From NCBI GenBank assembly GCA_900472295.1, contig UCIA01000014.1, forward strand, positions 1 through 64,000: a stretch of 64,000 bases of DNA. The letters run 5' to 3'. Both the position numbers and the translations under genes were made by a program. Positions 43,373 to 51,921 of this stretch are shown here, one piece after another. This DNA comes from Hyphomicrobiales bacterium (GTDB lineage Bacteria; Pseudomonadota; Alphaproteobacteria; Rhizobiales; Rhizobiaceae). How positions within the stretch are numbered: position 1 is the first letter of the stretch; every line of letters begins with the position of its first letter. Below the pieces are notes generated by a model that saw only the letters and a program-made list of their open reading frames with translations, was not told where the DNA came from and made no database searches.

Positions 43373-44824
43373 TCACACCTCGTGCAGGTAGAGATGGTAA
43401 TCCAGCTCGCTGACAGTTCGGGCGACGCGCAGATATTCGGATTGCTTGATCGCCACGAAGGTGCGGTGCAGATCTTCGCCCAGCGCCTCTTTCAGGAAGC
43501 TCGACGCCCGCGCCGCCTCGATCGCGGCGCGCCAGTCGACCGGCATGGTCGTGCGTGTGACGGCGGCTTCATAGCCATTGCCGGTGGTTTCGGGACCGGG
43601 GTCGAGGCCTTCATCCAGCCCTTTGACGATGCCCGCCAACACGGTTGCGGCGACCAGATACGGATTGGCGTCGACGCCGGATGGCCGATGTTCGATGCGC
43701 CGGTTCTTCGCATCGCCCGCCGGCACGCGCAATGCGACCGAACGGTTGTTGACGCCCCAGGTCGGCGCCACCGGCGCATAGGATTGCGAAACGAAGCGCC
43801 GCCACGAATTGGCGTGCGGCGCAAACACCAGCATCGATTCCGCCATGGTCTGGATCATGCCGCCCAGCCCTTGCAGCAGGGGCAGTGACCAGCTTTCGCC
43901 ACCGGCTTCGCTAAAGACGTTTCGACCGTTCTTATCCTGCAGCGAGACATGGAAATGCATGCCGGAGCCGGCGTATTTTTCGATCGGCTTGGCCATGAAG
44001 CAGGCGGTGACACCGTGGCGGCGCGCCTGTGCGCGCACCAGCCGCTTCAGCATGACAAGGTCGTCGGCTGCCCGCATCACATCCTTGCGGTAGTTCAGCG
44101 TCAGCTCGTACTGACCGGGCGCATACTCTGATATCACGGTCTCGGCCGGAATACCTTGCGCCTTGGCAGCGGCATAGATGTCGGAAAACAGCGGCTCCAT
44201 GCCATGCAGATGGTCGACGGAATAGACCTCGGTCTTGCCCGAGACGCGGCCATCGAGCACGGCGCGCGCCGGTTGCACCTTGCCGTCGGCGTCGCGGTCA
44301 TTGGCGAGGAGAAAAAATTCGAGCTCGAAGGCGCCGGCGGGATAAAGCCCCTTGGCCGCCAGTCTCTCGACCTGCCTCGCCAGCGCCAGCCGCGGGTCCG
44401 ACGACATTGGCTGTCCGTCGAGATGGTACATCGCCATCAGCAGTTGCCCGCGCGGCGGGCTGGTGCCGTAGAGCGGCACCAACGTGCCGGGGATCGGCCA
44501 AGCCCGGAGGTCGCCGTCGCCGGTGGTCCAGATCAGCCCGGTCTCGTGCACATCCTCGCCGGTGATGTCGAGGCCGAGGATCGAGATCGGCATGTGACGG
44601 CCGCCCTCAAAGATGCTTTTCAGCTCGTGCCGGCGCACGATCTTGCCACGGCCAACGCCATTGGCGTCGGTCAAGACGATGTCGAAGGCCTCGATTTCCG
44701 GATGAGCATCGAGAAAGGCTTGCGCCTCGGCAGGCGTCGAGCCCGAAGGTGAAGTCATGATTACTGTACTCAAGGTTGGCTTGGGCGCCTGTTTGTTGAT
44801 CGCCCGCTTGTTGGCTTGTCTCAT
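43373..44824 (-). CDS. Glutamine-synthetase-family ligase (gamma-glutamylpolyamine synthetase type)
   Basis: This 483-residue enzyme of the GlnA/PuuA fold joins glutamate to an amine with ATP. Motifs are FDIVLTDANGVGRGK (N-terminal beta-grasp), AFELEFFLL, ISEYAPGQYELTLNY, SGMHFHVSL and the Arg-rich RRIEHRPSGVDANPYL. ATG 44824 overlaps the aminotransferase stop as ATGA with GAGG nine bases upstream. An internal ATG at 44758 would give 461 residues, nearer to PuuA. The coupling suggests that both genes act on the same amine, possibly a polyamine. Confidence 0.85.
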   Translation of the reverse strand: MRQANKRAINKQAPKPTLSTVIMTSPSGSTPAEAQAFLDAHPEIEAFDIVLTDANGVGRGKIVRRHELKSIFEGGRHMPISILGLDITGEDVHETGLIWTTGDGDLRAWPIPGTLVPLYGTSPPRGQLLMAMYHLDGQPMSSDPRLALARQVERLAAKGLYPAGAFELEFFLLANDRDADGKVQPARAVLDGRVSGKTEVYSVDHLHGMEPLFSDIYAAAKAQGIPAETVISEYAPGQYELTLNYRKDVMRAADDLVMLKRLVRAQARRHGVTACFMAKPIEKYAGSGMHFHVSLQDKNGRNVFSEAGGESWSLPLLQGLGGMIQTMAESMLVFAPHANSWRRFVSQSYAPVAPTWGVNNRSVALRVPAGDAKNRRIEHRPSGVDANPYLVAATVLAGIVKGLDEGLDPGPETTGNGYEAAVTRTTMPVDWRAAIEAARASSFLKEALGEDLHRTFVAIKQSEYLRVARTVSELDYHLYLHEV

Positions 44825-46203
44825 GCCGTCAGCCTCGCCGCAACCATGGCGAAGGCGGTGATCAGCCGGTTGACCTGGGCGCCGGTGGTGGCCGGCGAGA
44901 TCAGCATCATGTTGTGAAAGGGTGCGATCAGCACGCCCTGGTTGACGAGCGCGACATGAACAGCCGCCTCAAGCTCCGGCGCGTGCGCTGCTTCCGCCTC
45001 GGCGCCGTTCCTGAGCGGGCCGGGCGCACAGATGAACTCGACGCGGGCGCCGACACGGGCGACATGCCAGGGCAGGCGGTAGCGGTCGATGACCCCGGTC
45101 AGCCCGGCGTCGAGCCGCAGCGCCAGGCTGTCCATCCGGTCATAATTCTCACTGGTCATCACCTCTTCCAGCGTCGCGCGCATCGCCGCAAACTGCAGCG
45201 GATTGGCCGACAGCGTCGTGCCCATGCCGGAATAGCCCGGCTGCTTGGTTCTGTTGTAGTCGGCGTAGCGGGTGGCGACCTCGTCGCTCATCCCCCACAC
45301 GCTCGCCGGCACGCCGCCGGCGATCGGCTTGCCCAGCACGAAGAGGTCGGGTTGCAGCCCGAACTTTTTGGTGTAGCCGCCGGGGCCCGTGGAGATGGTG
45401 TGCGTTTCGTCGATCAGCAGCAGCGTGCCGGCCGCGCGGGTCAGCCTGCGCAGCGCATCGTGGAAACCGCGATCGGGCAGCACCATGCAGGAATTGGTCA
45501 GCACCGGCTCGGTGATGACGCAGGCGACATCGCGATCCGCGAGCGCTGCCTCAAGCGCCGAAATGTCATTGAATTCGACGACCTTTGCTGTCTTGGTCAG
45601 GTCGCGGAATTCGCCCGCCAGTCCCGGCCGGTTGACGGGCTTGCCGTCGACCAGCCGCACCATCGTCTCGTCGACCGAGCCGTGATAGCAGCCGTTGAAG
45701 ACCAGGATCTTTTCGCGGCCGGTGATGGCGCGGGCAACCCGCAGCGCGAAGCGGTTGGCATCGGTTGCTGTGGTGGCGATCTGCCAGAACGGCAGGCCGA
45801 AACGCTCTTGCAGCATCGGCCCGATGGCCAGCGCATCTTCCGAAGGCAGCATATAGGTCAGGCCGCGCCCGGCCTGTCGGCGGATGGCGCGCGCCACCGG
45901 CGGTGGCGAATGGCCGAACATCGAGCCGGTGTCGCCGAGGCAGAAATCGTCGAGCCGGTTGCCATCTACGTCGGTGATGGTGGCGCCCTTGGCGCTGTCG
46001 ACCAGGATCGGGAACGGCGTTGGCCAGTCGTTCATCCAATGCATTGGCACGCCGCCGAAGAAGCCGGGCAGGCCGTTGCCCACCTTGGCTGCCGATTTAG
46101 GCCGCGCCTTGCGGAAGACTTCTGCTTCGCCTGTCCGCAATGCGGCAATGCGGTCACGGCTGATGCCGCCGATCGATGGGCCTGAATGGTCGATTGAATG
46201 CAT
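44821..46203 (-). CDS. Class III PLP-dependent aminotransferase (GSA-aminomutase-like)
   Basis: This 460-residue PLP enzyme of aminotransferase class III resembles glutamate-1-semialdehyde aminomutase. Landmarks are GATITDVDGNRLDDFCLGD, the phosphate-binding TATDANRFALRVARAITG, LLIDETHTISTGPGG and the PLP lysine in VLGKPIAGG. It is coupled to the glutamine-synthetase-like gene. It is probably not the haem-pathway enzyme, given this context and the N-terminal extension. The substrate is likely an amine or omega-amino acid. Confidence 0.85.
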   Translation of the reverse strand: MHSIDHSGPSIGGISRDRIAALRTGEAEVFRKARPKSAAKVGNGLPGFFGGVPMHWMNDWPTPFPILVDSAKGATITDVDGNRLDDFCLGDTGSMFGHSPPPVARAIRRQAGRGLTYMLPSEDALAIGPMLQERFGLPFWQIATTATDANRFALRVARAITGREKILVFNGCYHGSVDETMVRLVDGKPVNRPGLAGEFRDLTKTAKVVEFNDISALEAALADRDVACVITEPVLTNSCMVLPDRGFHDALRRLTRAAGTLLLIDETHTISTGPGGYTKKFGLQPDLFVLGKPIAGGVPASVWGMSDEVATRYADYNRTKQPGYSGMGTTLSANPLQFAAMRATLEEVMTSENYDRMDSLALRLDAGLTGVIDRYRLPWHVARVGARVEFICAPGPLRNGAEAEAAHAPELEAAVHVALVNQGVLIAPFHNMMLISPATTGAQVNRLITAFAMVAARLTA

Positions 46204-46360
46204 GAAAATTCCTCTCGCCCAGCACTCTAGCCAATCGCCGTCTCAAACCGCAATTGGCCGCCGGGTCGCTCTGCATTGGGTCAGCAGTACCGGGTTGACG
46301 CTTGACCTGGAGGCAAAGCCCGGTGCCAATATGGCCTGGCTTGTGGCTTGGGGGAGAAAA

Positions 46361-46813
46361 ATGCGGACGATCATCTGCACGACGACATTGCTTCTATCAG
46401 CTGGCACGGCCTTTGCGAGCGGGGGCATCTGGTGTTCCGCCGATGACAAGGCGGCGATATTCGAGGTCGAGGCCGGCGTCACCAGGGGCATGGGCGGGCC
46501 GACTTTCAACTTTCGCGGCAACCTCGAAATTCTGAGCCGGCCTGCAGGCGACAGCCTGCGCAAGACCGTGTTCGAGGATTCCAACCTGACGCAATACTGG
46601 CTCGACGGCAAGGAATTGCGGCTGAACATCTATCGTGAGCACGAGGTCGCGGAAAAGATCAATTCGGTCGAACTGACGATCCTGACCAAGACAACCGACG
46701 AAGGCGTCTATGACGGGAGTTACACGCTCGCTGTCTATGATGCCGCGGCGGACAAGGACCAGGACGGCAAGCCGGTTGAAGTCACCGGCAAAGTGTCCTG
46801 CGGGGCTGAGTAA
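46361..46813 (+). CDS. Secreted hypothetical protein
   Basis: This 150-residue protein has a clear signal peptide (MRTIICTTTLLLSAGTAFA). The mature part begins SGGIWCSADD and ends KVSCGAE, so its two Cys may form a disulphide. The pattern is beta-rich with acidic loops. I do not recognise a family. ATG 46361 has GGGGGAG at good spacing; the long upstream frame is a shadow of the aminotransferase gene. It converges with a MarR gene. Confidence 0.7.
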   Translation: MRTIICTTTLLLSAGTAFASGGIWCSADDKAAIFEVEAGVTRGMGGPTFNFRGNLEILSRPAGDSLRKTVFEDSNLTQYWLDGKELRLNIYREHEVAEKINSVELTILTKTTDEGVYDGSYTLAVYDAAADKDQDGKPVEVTGKVSCGAE

Positions 46814-46830
46814 GCCTTCTCGGTGTGAGG

Positions 46831-47262
46831 TCAGTCCGCCTGCATCGACGCGATCGCGCGCCGCATCAGGTCGAGAAACAGCAGCCGCTCATCTTCGCTC
46901 AGGTCGGCCAGCGCGACCTCGTTTTGTGAACGCGCCGCCTGTGTCGCCGGCTCGCGCAGGCCAACGGCCTTCGCGGTGAGATGGACTGACTGCGAGCGCC
47001 CGTCTTCCGGGTGTGAGCGTCGTTCGATCAGCCCGTCGCGCTCCATGCGGATCAGCGTGTTGGCCATCGTCGCCTGCTCAACGCTGAGCCGCCGCACAAG
47101 TTCGCGTTGCGTCAGGCCGTCTTCATCCCACAGCGCCAGCAGCGTCATGAACTGAGCCGGCGCCAGACCGAGCGGCCGGATGCGCTGCTGCAGCCCGTTG
47201 GCGAACAGCCGGGCCATGTGGTTGGCCAGGAATCCGGCGGATCGTTCTTTCTGGAATGCCAT
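46831..47262 (-). CDS. MarR-family transcriptional regulator
   Basis: This 143-residue MarR regulator has a winged helix with LTQRELVRRLSVEQATMANTLIRMERDGLIERR at about 52-85 and the wing HPEDGRSQSVHLT. An upstream in-frame ATG at 47298 would place a palindromic operator inside the gene, so ATG 47262 (MAFQKERS) is chosen. It is divergent from a small membrane-protein gene, with two matching palindromes in between. This fits control of both. Confidence 0.87.
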   Translation of the reverse strand: MAFQKERSAGFLANHMARLFANGLQQRIRPLGLAPAQFMTLLALWDEDGLTQRELVRRLSVEQATMANTLIRMERDGLIERRSHPEDGRSQSVHLTAKAVGLREPATQAARSQNEVALADLSEDERLLFLDLMRRAIASMQAD

Positions 47263-47282
47263 GCTCGCCAGATAATAGTTGA

Positions 47283-47316
47283 ATAGCATGCTATGCAATG
47301 ATATATAGCTTGCTAT
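47283..47316. promoter_or_regulatory. Tandem MarR operators
   Basis: ATAGCATGCTAT (47283-47294, perfect palindrome) and ATAGCTTGCTAT (47305-47316, one central mismatch) have centres 22 bases apart, two helical turns, so two dimers would sit on one face. They lie between the divergent MarR and membrane-protein genes and overlap the likely leader of the latter. Confidence 0.65.
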
Positions 47317-47326
47317 GGAGATGAAG

Positions 47327-47782
47327 ATGAAAGCCTGGATTCACGCAGCGGCGGGCGCCATCGCGCTCCTCACGGTTTCGGCCTTCTGGCTGTCGACTGC
47401 TATGGTTGAGATGTTTGGCGACGCGGCCGCGATCACAACAGTAAAGAGCGGTGTGCTGGCCGGCATGGCCGTGCTCATTCCGGCGATGATCGTCGCCGGC
47501 GCGTCCGGCTTCTCGCTCGGCAAGGGGTGGAAGAGCCCGGTCGTCGCACGCAAGAAGCAGCGCATGCGCATCATCGCCGCCAACGGGCTGCTGGTGCTGG
47601 TACCCTCGGCCTTCCTGCTCAGCAACCTTGCCGATGCAGGTCGCTTCGACAGCCTGTTCAAGATCGTCCAGGCGGTCGAGCTGGTGGCTGGCGCCCTCAA
47701 CATTACGCTTTTGTCGCTCAACATGCGCGACGGGCTGTCGCTGCGGCGAAAGCCCGTTCGGCTGGCCGCGCCGGCGCGCTGA
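47327..47782 (+). CDS. Small membrane protein under MarR control
   Basis: This protein of about 151 residues has four predicted membrane helices (about 5-25, 40-62, 80-100 and 110-130) and a basic C-terminus (LRRKPVRLAAPAR). No enzyme motif is visible. ATG 47327 has GGAG six bases upstream; two earlier ATGs in frame (47315, 47321) are less well placed. Divergence from a MarR gene suggests a stress- or ligand-induced membrane function, but I do not know the family. Confidence 0.7.
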   Translation: MKAWIHAAAGAIALLTVSAFWLSTAMVEMFGDAAAITTVKSGVLAGMAVLIPAMIVAGASGFSLGKGWKSPVVARKKQRMRIIAANGLLVLVPSAFLLSNLADAGRFDSLFKIVQAVELVAGALNITLLSLNMRDGLSLRRKPVRLAAPAR

Positions 47783-47784
47783 GT

Positions 47785-48759
47785 TCAGGCGGAGATGTCG
47801 ATGACGCCGCAATCGCCAGCGGCGCTGCCGAAAGCGATGCGGCGCTCTTCTCTGTCCCACATCATCGCGGTGATGGCGCCCTTGCCCTGCCGGCGCAACA
47901 GCACCTCGCGGGCGTCGGCGAAACGCACCGCCATCACCATGCCGTCATCATAGCCGATCGCCGCCACGTCCTGGCTTGGGTGACAGGCAACGCAGGTGAC
48001 CATCGCGTTGCCGCGCGTACCGAGCTCCAGCGGCGCCTTGCCCATCGGGCCGTCCTTGCCCGAGAACGGCCAGACGATCGCCGCCGGCGCGCCGGAACTC
48101 GCCAGCCACTTGCCTTTCACGCTCCATGACAGGCTTTTGACCTTGCCGGGATAGCCGGTCATGCGCATGTGCTTGCCGTCAGCGAGCTTCCAGCCATGCA
48201 GCGCATTTTCCTGCATGGTGGTGACGAGAAAGGCACCGTCCGGCGAAAAAGTAACGCCGGTATGGGCGCCGGCCCATTCGAGCTCCACCGGTTTGCCCTC
48301 GGCGGCCGGGAAATGCAGCGTCGCGCCATTGTAGCGGGCGACGCCGAAGCGCATGCCCTTGGGCGAGAAGGCCAGCCCCTCGACCGAACGCGGGTGGGCG
48401 AACTCTTTGGTCTTGCCATCGGCAAAGCGCACGAAGGCGGTCTTGCCCGTGGCATAGGCGATGGCGCCTTGCGGCCCGGCGGCAACGCTGGTGATCCATT
48501 TCTTGCCGGCGGTCGCCAGTTCGCTGACATTGCCGCCCGCGGTAACGGCAAAAATCTTGCCGTCCTCGCCGCCGGTGATCAGTCGATCGTTGGCGGCGTC
48601 GTGAAAGGTGGAGAGCAGGCCGTCATTGGCCTGAATTGTCTTGTGGCCATTGTCGAGCCGATGGATGGCGCCATCAGCCAGCGCAAAATGCGGCACATTG
48701 TCGAGGAAGACGGCGGCGACGCAATGGCCATCGAGGTCAAGGGGGGCAACTGTGGGCAT
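47785..48759 (-). CDS. WD40/beta-propeller repeat protein
   Basis: This protein of about 324 residues is made of propeller blades, each with a GIAYATG or LAFSPKG-like strand (VEGLAFSPKGMRFGVAR, AGVTFSPDGAFLVTT-type, SLSWSVKGKWLASSG). No signal peptide is seen, so it is probably cytoplasmic. Such proteins are interaction platforms. The start is ATG 48759 or ATG 48768; the longer frame to 48921 runs into a repeat element and is rejected. It lies downstream of the cobW gene in the same direction, and similar pairs suggest a metal-related role; this is inferred. Confidence 0.75.
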   Translation of the reverse strand: MPTVAPLDLDGHCVAAVFLDNVPHFALADGAIHRLDNGHKTIQANDGLLSTFHDAANDRLITGGEDGKIFAVTAGGNVSELATAGKKWITSVAAGPQGAIAYATGKTAFVRFADGKTKEFAHPRSVEGLAFSPKGMRFGVARYNGATLHFPAAEGKPVELEWAGAHTGVTFSPDGAFLVTTMQENALHGWKLADGKHMRMTGYPGKVKSLSWSVKGKWLASSGAPAAIVWPFSGKDGPMGKAPLELGTRGNAMVTCVACHPSQDVAAIGYDDGMVMAVRFADAREVLLRRQGKGAITAMMWDREERRIAFGSAAGDCGVIDISA

Positions 48760-48827
48760 CAGAACCATTCCAATGAAATTTGTCGCCACCCCCGAAAAGT
48801 CGCCGGCGCGGCCAGGTATGGCGCCAA

Positions 48828-48973
48828 CCTTCTCCCCTTGTGGGAGAAGGTGGATCGGCGCGCAGCGCCGAGACGGATGAGGGGTGTTGGACGGATCGCC
48901 GTCGATACCAAGCTGGAACACCCCTCATCCGACCTCGCTTCGCGAGGCCACCTTCTCCCACAAGGGGAGAAGG
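48828..48973. repeat. Palindromic repeat (family A) between cobW and the WD40 gene
   Basis: Perfect 26-bp inverted arms (48828-48853 and 48948-48973) surround a second perfect 15-bp pair (48874-48888 and 48917-48931) and small hairpins such as CCTCGC-TTC-GCGAGG. The arms share the CCCCTTGTGGG core with the copy inside xdhC. The 146-bp unit fills the gap between the two minus-strand genes. Confidence 0.85.
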
Positions 48974-49009
48974 AAGAGCGGGCAGCGCTAGCGCCATAAA
49001 GTTCGGAAA

Positions 49010-50074
49010 TCAAGCCGCCTGGCAGGCCTCAAAACTCTTCTTCAGCCGCTCGGCGTCGAGTTCGCGGCCGATGAACACCAGCCGGCTCTCATGTTTCTCG
49101 CCATCCTTCCAGGCGCGCTGGTGGTCGCCTTCGATGATCATGTGCACGCCCTGGATGACATAGCGCTCATCGTCGCCCTTGAGCGCGATGATGCCTTTCA
49201 GCCGCAGGATGTTGGGGCCTTCCATCTGGGTGATCTTCTCGATCCACGGGAAGAATTTCTTGGAATCCATCTCGCCGCCGCGCAGCGACACCGACTGCAC
49301 CGTCACGTCATGGATGTCGGAAGGGTGGGCGTGATCGTGGTGGTGATGATCGTGCCCGTCATGATCATGGTGATCGTGGTCGTGATGGTCGTGATCATGG
49401 TCATGGTCGTGATCATGCGATTCGAGGAAATGCGGGTCGTTCTCCAGCGCGCGCGACAGGTCGAAGGCACCGCGGTCGAGCACTTCGGACAACGCCACGC
49501 CGGCACGAGTGGTGCGATGGATCTTTGCCGCCGGGTTGATGGCGCGAATGGTCGCTTCGACCTTGGCCAGCTCTTCGGGCGTCACCAGATCGGTCTTGTT
49601 GAGCACCACGACATCGGCAAAGGCGATCTGGTCCTCGGCTTCCTTGGAATCCTTGAGCCTGAGCGGCAGATGTTTGGCGTCGACCAGCGCCACGACAGCG
49701 TCGAGCTTGGTCTTGGAGCGCACGTCGTCATCCATGAAGAAGGTCTGTGCCACTGGAACCGGGTCGGCGAGGCCGGTGGTCTCGACGACAATGGCGTCGA
49801 AACGGCCGGGGCGACGCATCAGGCCTTCGACGACGCGGATCAGGTCGCCGCGCACCGTGCAGCAGACGCAGCCATTGTTCATTTCGTAGATTTCCTCGTC
49901 GGATTCCACGATCAAATCGTTGTCGATGCCGATCTCGCCGAATTCATTGACGATGACGGCGTAACGCTTGCCGTGGTTTTCCGACAGGATGCGGTTGAGC
50001 AGGGTCGTCTTGCCGGCGCCGAGATAGCCGGTGAGAACGGTCACGGGGATTTGCGTCGTCTGTGCATCGCTCAT
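49010..50074 (-). CDS. CobW/COG0523 GTPase (metal chaperone) with histidine-rich loop
   Basis: This 354-residue GTPase of the CobW/ZNG family has Walker [13 protein letters not shown] near residue 16, the metal-binding GCVCC motif near residue 68 and NKTD near residue 160. A long His/Asp tract (about residues 222-258) is followed by the CobW C-terminal domain. It probably inserts or delivers a metal such as zinc or cobalt; cobalamin genes are not seen nearby. ATG 50074 is preceded by GAGGCAAACC, and the longer frame is rejected. That ribosome site is complementary to a leader segment at 50164-50174. Confidence 0.88.
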   Translation of the reverse strand: MSDAQTTQIPVTVLTGYLGAGKTTLLNRILSENHGKRYAVIVNEFGEIGIDNDLIVESDEEIYEMNNGCVCCTVRGDLIRVVEGLMRRPGRFDAIVVETTGLADPVPVAQTFFMDDDVRSKTKLDAVVALVDAKHLPLRLKDSKEAEDQIAFADVVVLNKTDLVTPEELAKVEATIRAINPAAKIHRTTRAGVALSEVLDRGAFDLSRALENDPHFLESHDHDHDHDHDHHDHDHHDHDGHDHHHHDHAHPSDIHDVTVQSVSLRGGEMDSKKFFPWIEKITQMEGPNILRLKGIIALKGDDERYVIQGVHMIIEGDHQRAWKDGEKHESRLVFIGRELDAERLKKSFEACQAA

Positions 50075-50174
50075 GGTTTGCCTCGAAATGGCTGGGCCGC
50101 GGAAATTCCGGGCCATAAGAAGGGATTGTTGGCCTGATATAGGATGTGTGCCGGCCTTTTGCACGAGGCAAACC
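50075..50174 (-). promoter_or_regulatory. cobW leader with inverted repeat covering the ribosome binding site
   Basis: GGTTTGCCTCG (50075-50085) and CGAGGCAAACC (50164-50174) are perfect 11-bp complements. On the minus-strand message the near arm contains the Shine-Dalgarno GAGG and ends right at the ATG. Between them are 78 bases with further short stems. Pairing would block translation. Confidence 0.5.
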
Positions 50175-50508
50175 GCCCGGTCGTTTGACCCAGGCGCGAC
50201 GAATTGGCGGGTGGGTCGAAACAGCGCCTTAACAGGCAACATGCGAGGGATGCATAATACTCGCTCGGTCGTGGGAAATGCCTCGTCGTCGCCCTTGGTA
50301 GAGCCGCGCCATATCAAACTGCTGCAATCGCCTTGGCGGAAACTTGTTTGTCATCTAACTGAAATAAACATCTGGCATCACCATTTCGGATACCAAAAAT
50401 GCTTGCCGGCAAAGCTGTTTCGAAAGCCGGAATCTTTTTGATCGTCGATTGCCAACCGGCCGGCTGCGTCTATGCTGCACGCACCGGTACGGCCGAAGAG
50501 GGATCACC
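50175..50508. other. Intergenic region between cobW and a divergent MarR gene
   Basis: These 334 bases hold the promoters of the two divergent genes. I see no supported gene, no long palindrome and no recognisable Zur or cobalamin-riboswitch sequence. Confidence 0.4.
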
Positions 50509-50979
50509 ATGGCCAAGGCGGACAAGACTGCAACGATGAGCCGGCTGCATTCGGCGGCCAGGCTGGCAAGGACCGCGCTGGCGGCGCGGCTTCTGGCGCA
50601 CGGCTTCTATGCCGGGCAGGACCAGATCATGCTGACGCTCGACCGCGAGGATGGCCAGACGCCGGGCAATCTCGCCGGCCGCCTCGGCGTGCGCCCGCCG
50701 ACCATCACCAAGACCATCAATCGGCTGCAGGCTCAGGGTTTCCTGGAAAAGCGCGCCTCCTCGGCGGATGCCCGCCAGGCGCATATCTTCCTCACCGACA
50801 CCGGCCGCGAAATCATCCACGCCATCGAGAAATCGGTGAAGAAGACCGAGAAGCAGGCGTTGAAGGGCCTCGACAAGAAGGAGCAGAAGACGCTGTTCAA
50901 GCTGCTCGCCCGCATCGAAGCCAATCTGTCGAACGAAGAACTGGTGCTCGTCGATGACGAGACCGACATCGACGATTGA
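50509..50979 (+). CDS. MarR-family transcriptional regulator
   Basis: This 156-residue regulator has a winged helix with TPGNLAGRLGVRPPTITKTINRL at about 50-72 and wing KRASSADARQAHIFLT. A Lys/Glu-rich helical C-terminus (KKTEKQALKGLDKKEQKTL) probably mediates dimerisation. ATG 50509 follows GAGGGATCACC; twenty extra upstream codons are unsupported. It is divergent from cobW and convergent with the AraC gene. No operator was found. Confidence 0.85.
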   Translation: MAKADKTATMSRLHSAARLARTALAARLLAHGFYAGQDQIMLTLDREDGQTPGNLAGRLGVRPPTITKTINRLQAQGFLEKRASSADARQAHIFLTDTGREIIHAIEKSVKKTEKQALKGLDKKEQKTLFKLLARIEANLSNEELVLVDDETDIDD

Positions 50980-51016
50980 TTGGCAAGCCGGCGGCATATC
51001 TGCTGACTTTCGTGAT

Positions 51017-51832
51017 CTAGGCCGCCACTGAGGGTCCGCGTACCAGCGCCGACCAGCGGCCGGGCGTCAGGCCGAATGCTTTCTTGAAATGCCTGTTGAA
51101 ATGGCTCTGGTCGCTGAAGCCGGCGCCAATTGCGATTTCGGCCAGCGATTCACCCACCTCGATCATCCGCCTTGCCTTTTGCAGCCGGCGCATCAGCAGG
51201 AAACGATGTGGGCTGGTGGAATAGGTCGCGCGAAAATGCCGTGACAGCGCATAGCGGTCGAGCCCTGTGACGGCCTCCAGCTCGTCGGAACGAACGGGCC
51301 GCTCGGCGTTTTCCTCAAGATAGTCGCGTGCCAAAGCCGCGGCGCGCCAAGCCGTTTTTCCCATCGGCTTTGCCTTCTGTCCGGCATGACGGCCCAGATG
51401 CCGCGCCAGCTCCGCAACGAAATCCGCGATGAAAAGCTCGTCCAGTTCCTCGTCGAGCGGCGACAAGGCCGAAAGCAATGTGCCGCGCAAGGCAGCATCG
51501 CTCACCACCGCATCCCCCACGAAAGGCAGCGGCGCGCCGTCGAGGCAATCGAGCAGCAGTGACGGCTCCAGATAGAGGATCCGGTAGCGCAAGCCGTCCT
51601 CGGTGCCGGCGCCGCCATCATGCACTTCGTCGGGATGCAGCACGATCACCTGACCGGGCAGGCTGTGGTTGACAGTGCCGCGATAGTGGAACCGCTGCAC
51701 GCCGGACAATGTCACGCCGATGGCAAGCGTATCATGGCGGTGCAGATCGAAGGCGTTGCCATGGAAATGCGCCTCGATGCGTTCGATGCCGGTGCTGCCT
51801 GGCGCCGATACGATGCGGTCCCCTCGGGTCAT
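51017..51832 (-). CDS. AraC-family regulator with N-terminal cupin domain
   Basis: This regulator of about 271 residues has a cupin sensor domain (HRHDTLAIGVTLSGVQRFHYRG, then VLHPDEVHDG) and a C-terminal AraC double helix-turn-helix (LEAVTGLDRYALSRHF and EIAIGAGFSDQSHFNRHFKKAFGLTP). An ATG at 51892 is also in frame, but it would leave only 29 bases to the divergent gene at 51922, so I prefer ATG 51832 (MTRGDRI). It most likely controls the divergent DUF2000 gene. Confidence 0.85.
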   Translation of the reverse strand: MTRGDRIVSAPGSTGIERIEAHFHGNAFDLHRHDTLAIGVTLSGVQRFHYRGTVNHSLPGQVIVLHPDEVHDGGAGTEDGLRYRILYLEPSLLLDCLDGAPLPFVGDAVVSDAALRGTLLSALSPLDEELDELFIADFVAELARHLGRHAGQKAKPMGKTAWRAAALARDYLEENAERPVRSDELEAVTGLDRYALSRHFRATYSTSPHRFLLMRRLQKARRMIEVGESLAEIAIGAGFSDQSHFNRHFKKAFGLTPGRWSALVRGPSVAA

Positions 51833-51921
51833 CGAATCCGCGCACGAACGTTCAAGACCCTGTGCCGCCTCACCGTCTAGACCCTGCGCCATCACCTATC
51901 CCAACTCCCGGAGTCCTGATT

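Noticed and set aside
44821..46203. Aminotransferase as the haem-pathway glutamate-1-semialdehyde aminomutase
   Set aside because: Alphaproteobacteria generally make aminolevulinate by the HemA synthase route, and the gene is coupled to a gamma-glutamyl ligase, so a catabolic aminotransferase is more likely.
48828..48973. CRISPR array or small RNA made of the palindromic repeats
   Set aside because: The arms are inverted rather than direct repeats, there are no regular spacers, and no cas gene is nearby.
50075..50508. Cobalamin riboswitch in front of the cobW gene
   Set aside because: I could not find the conserved cobalamin box or the expected length of structured leader; only the 11-bp inverted repeat stands out.
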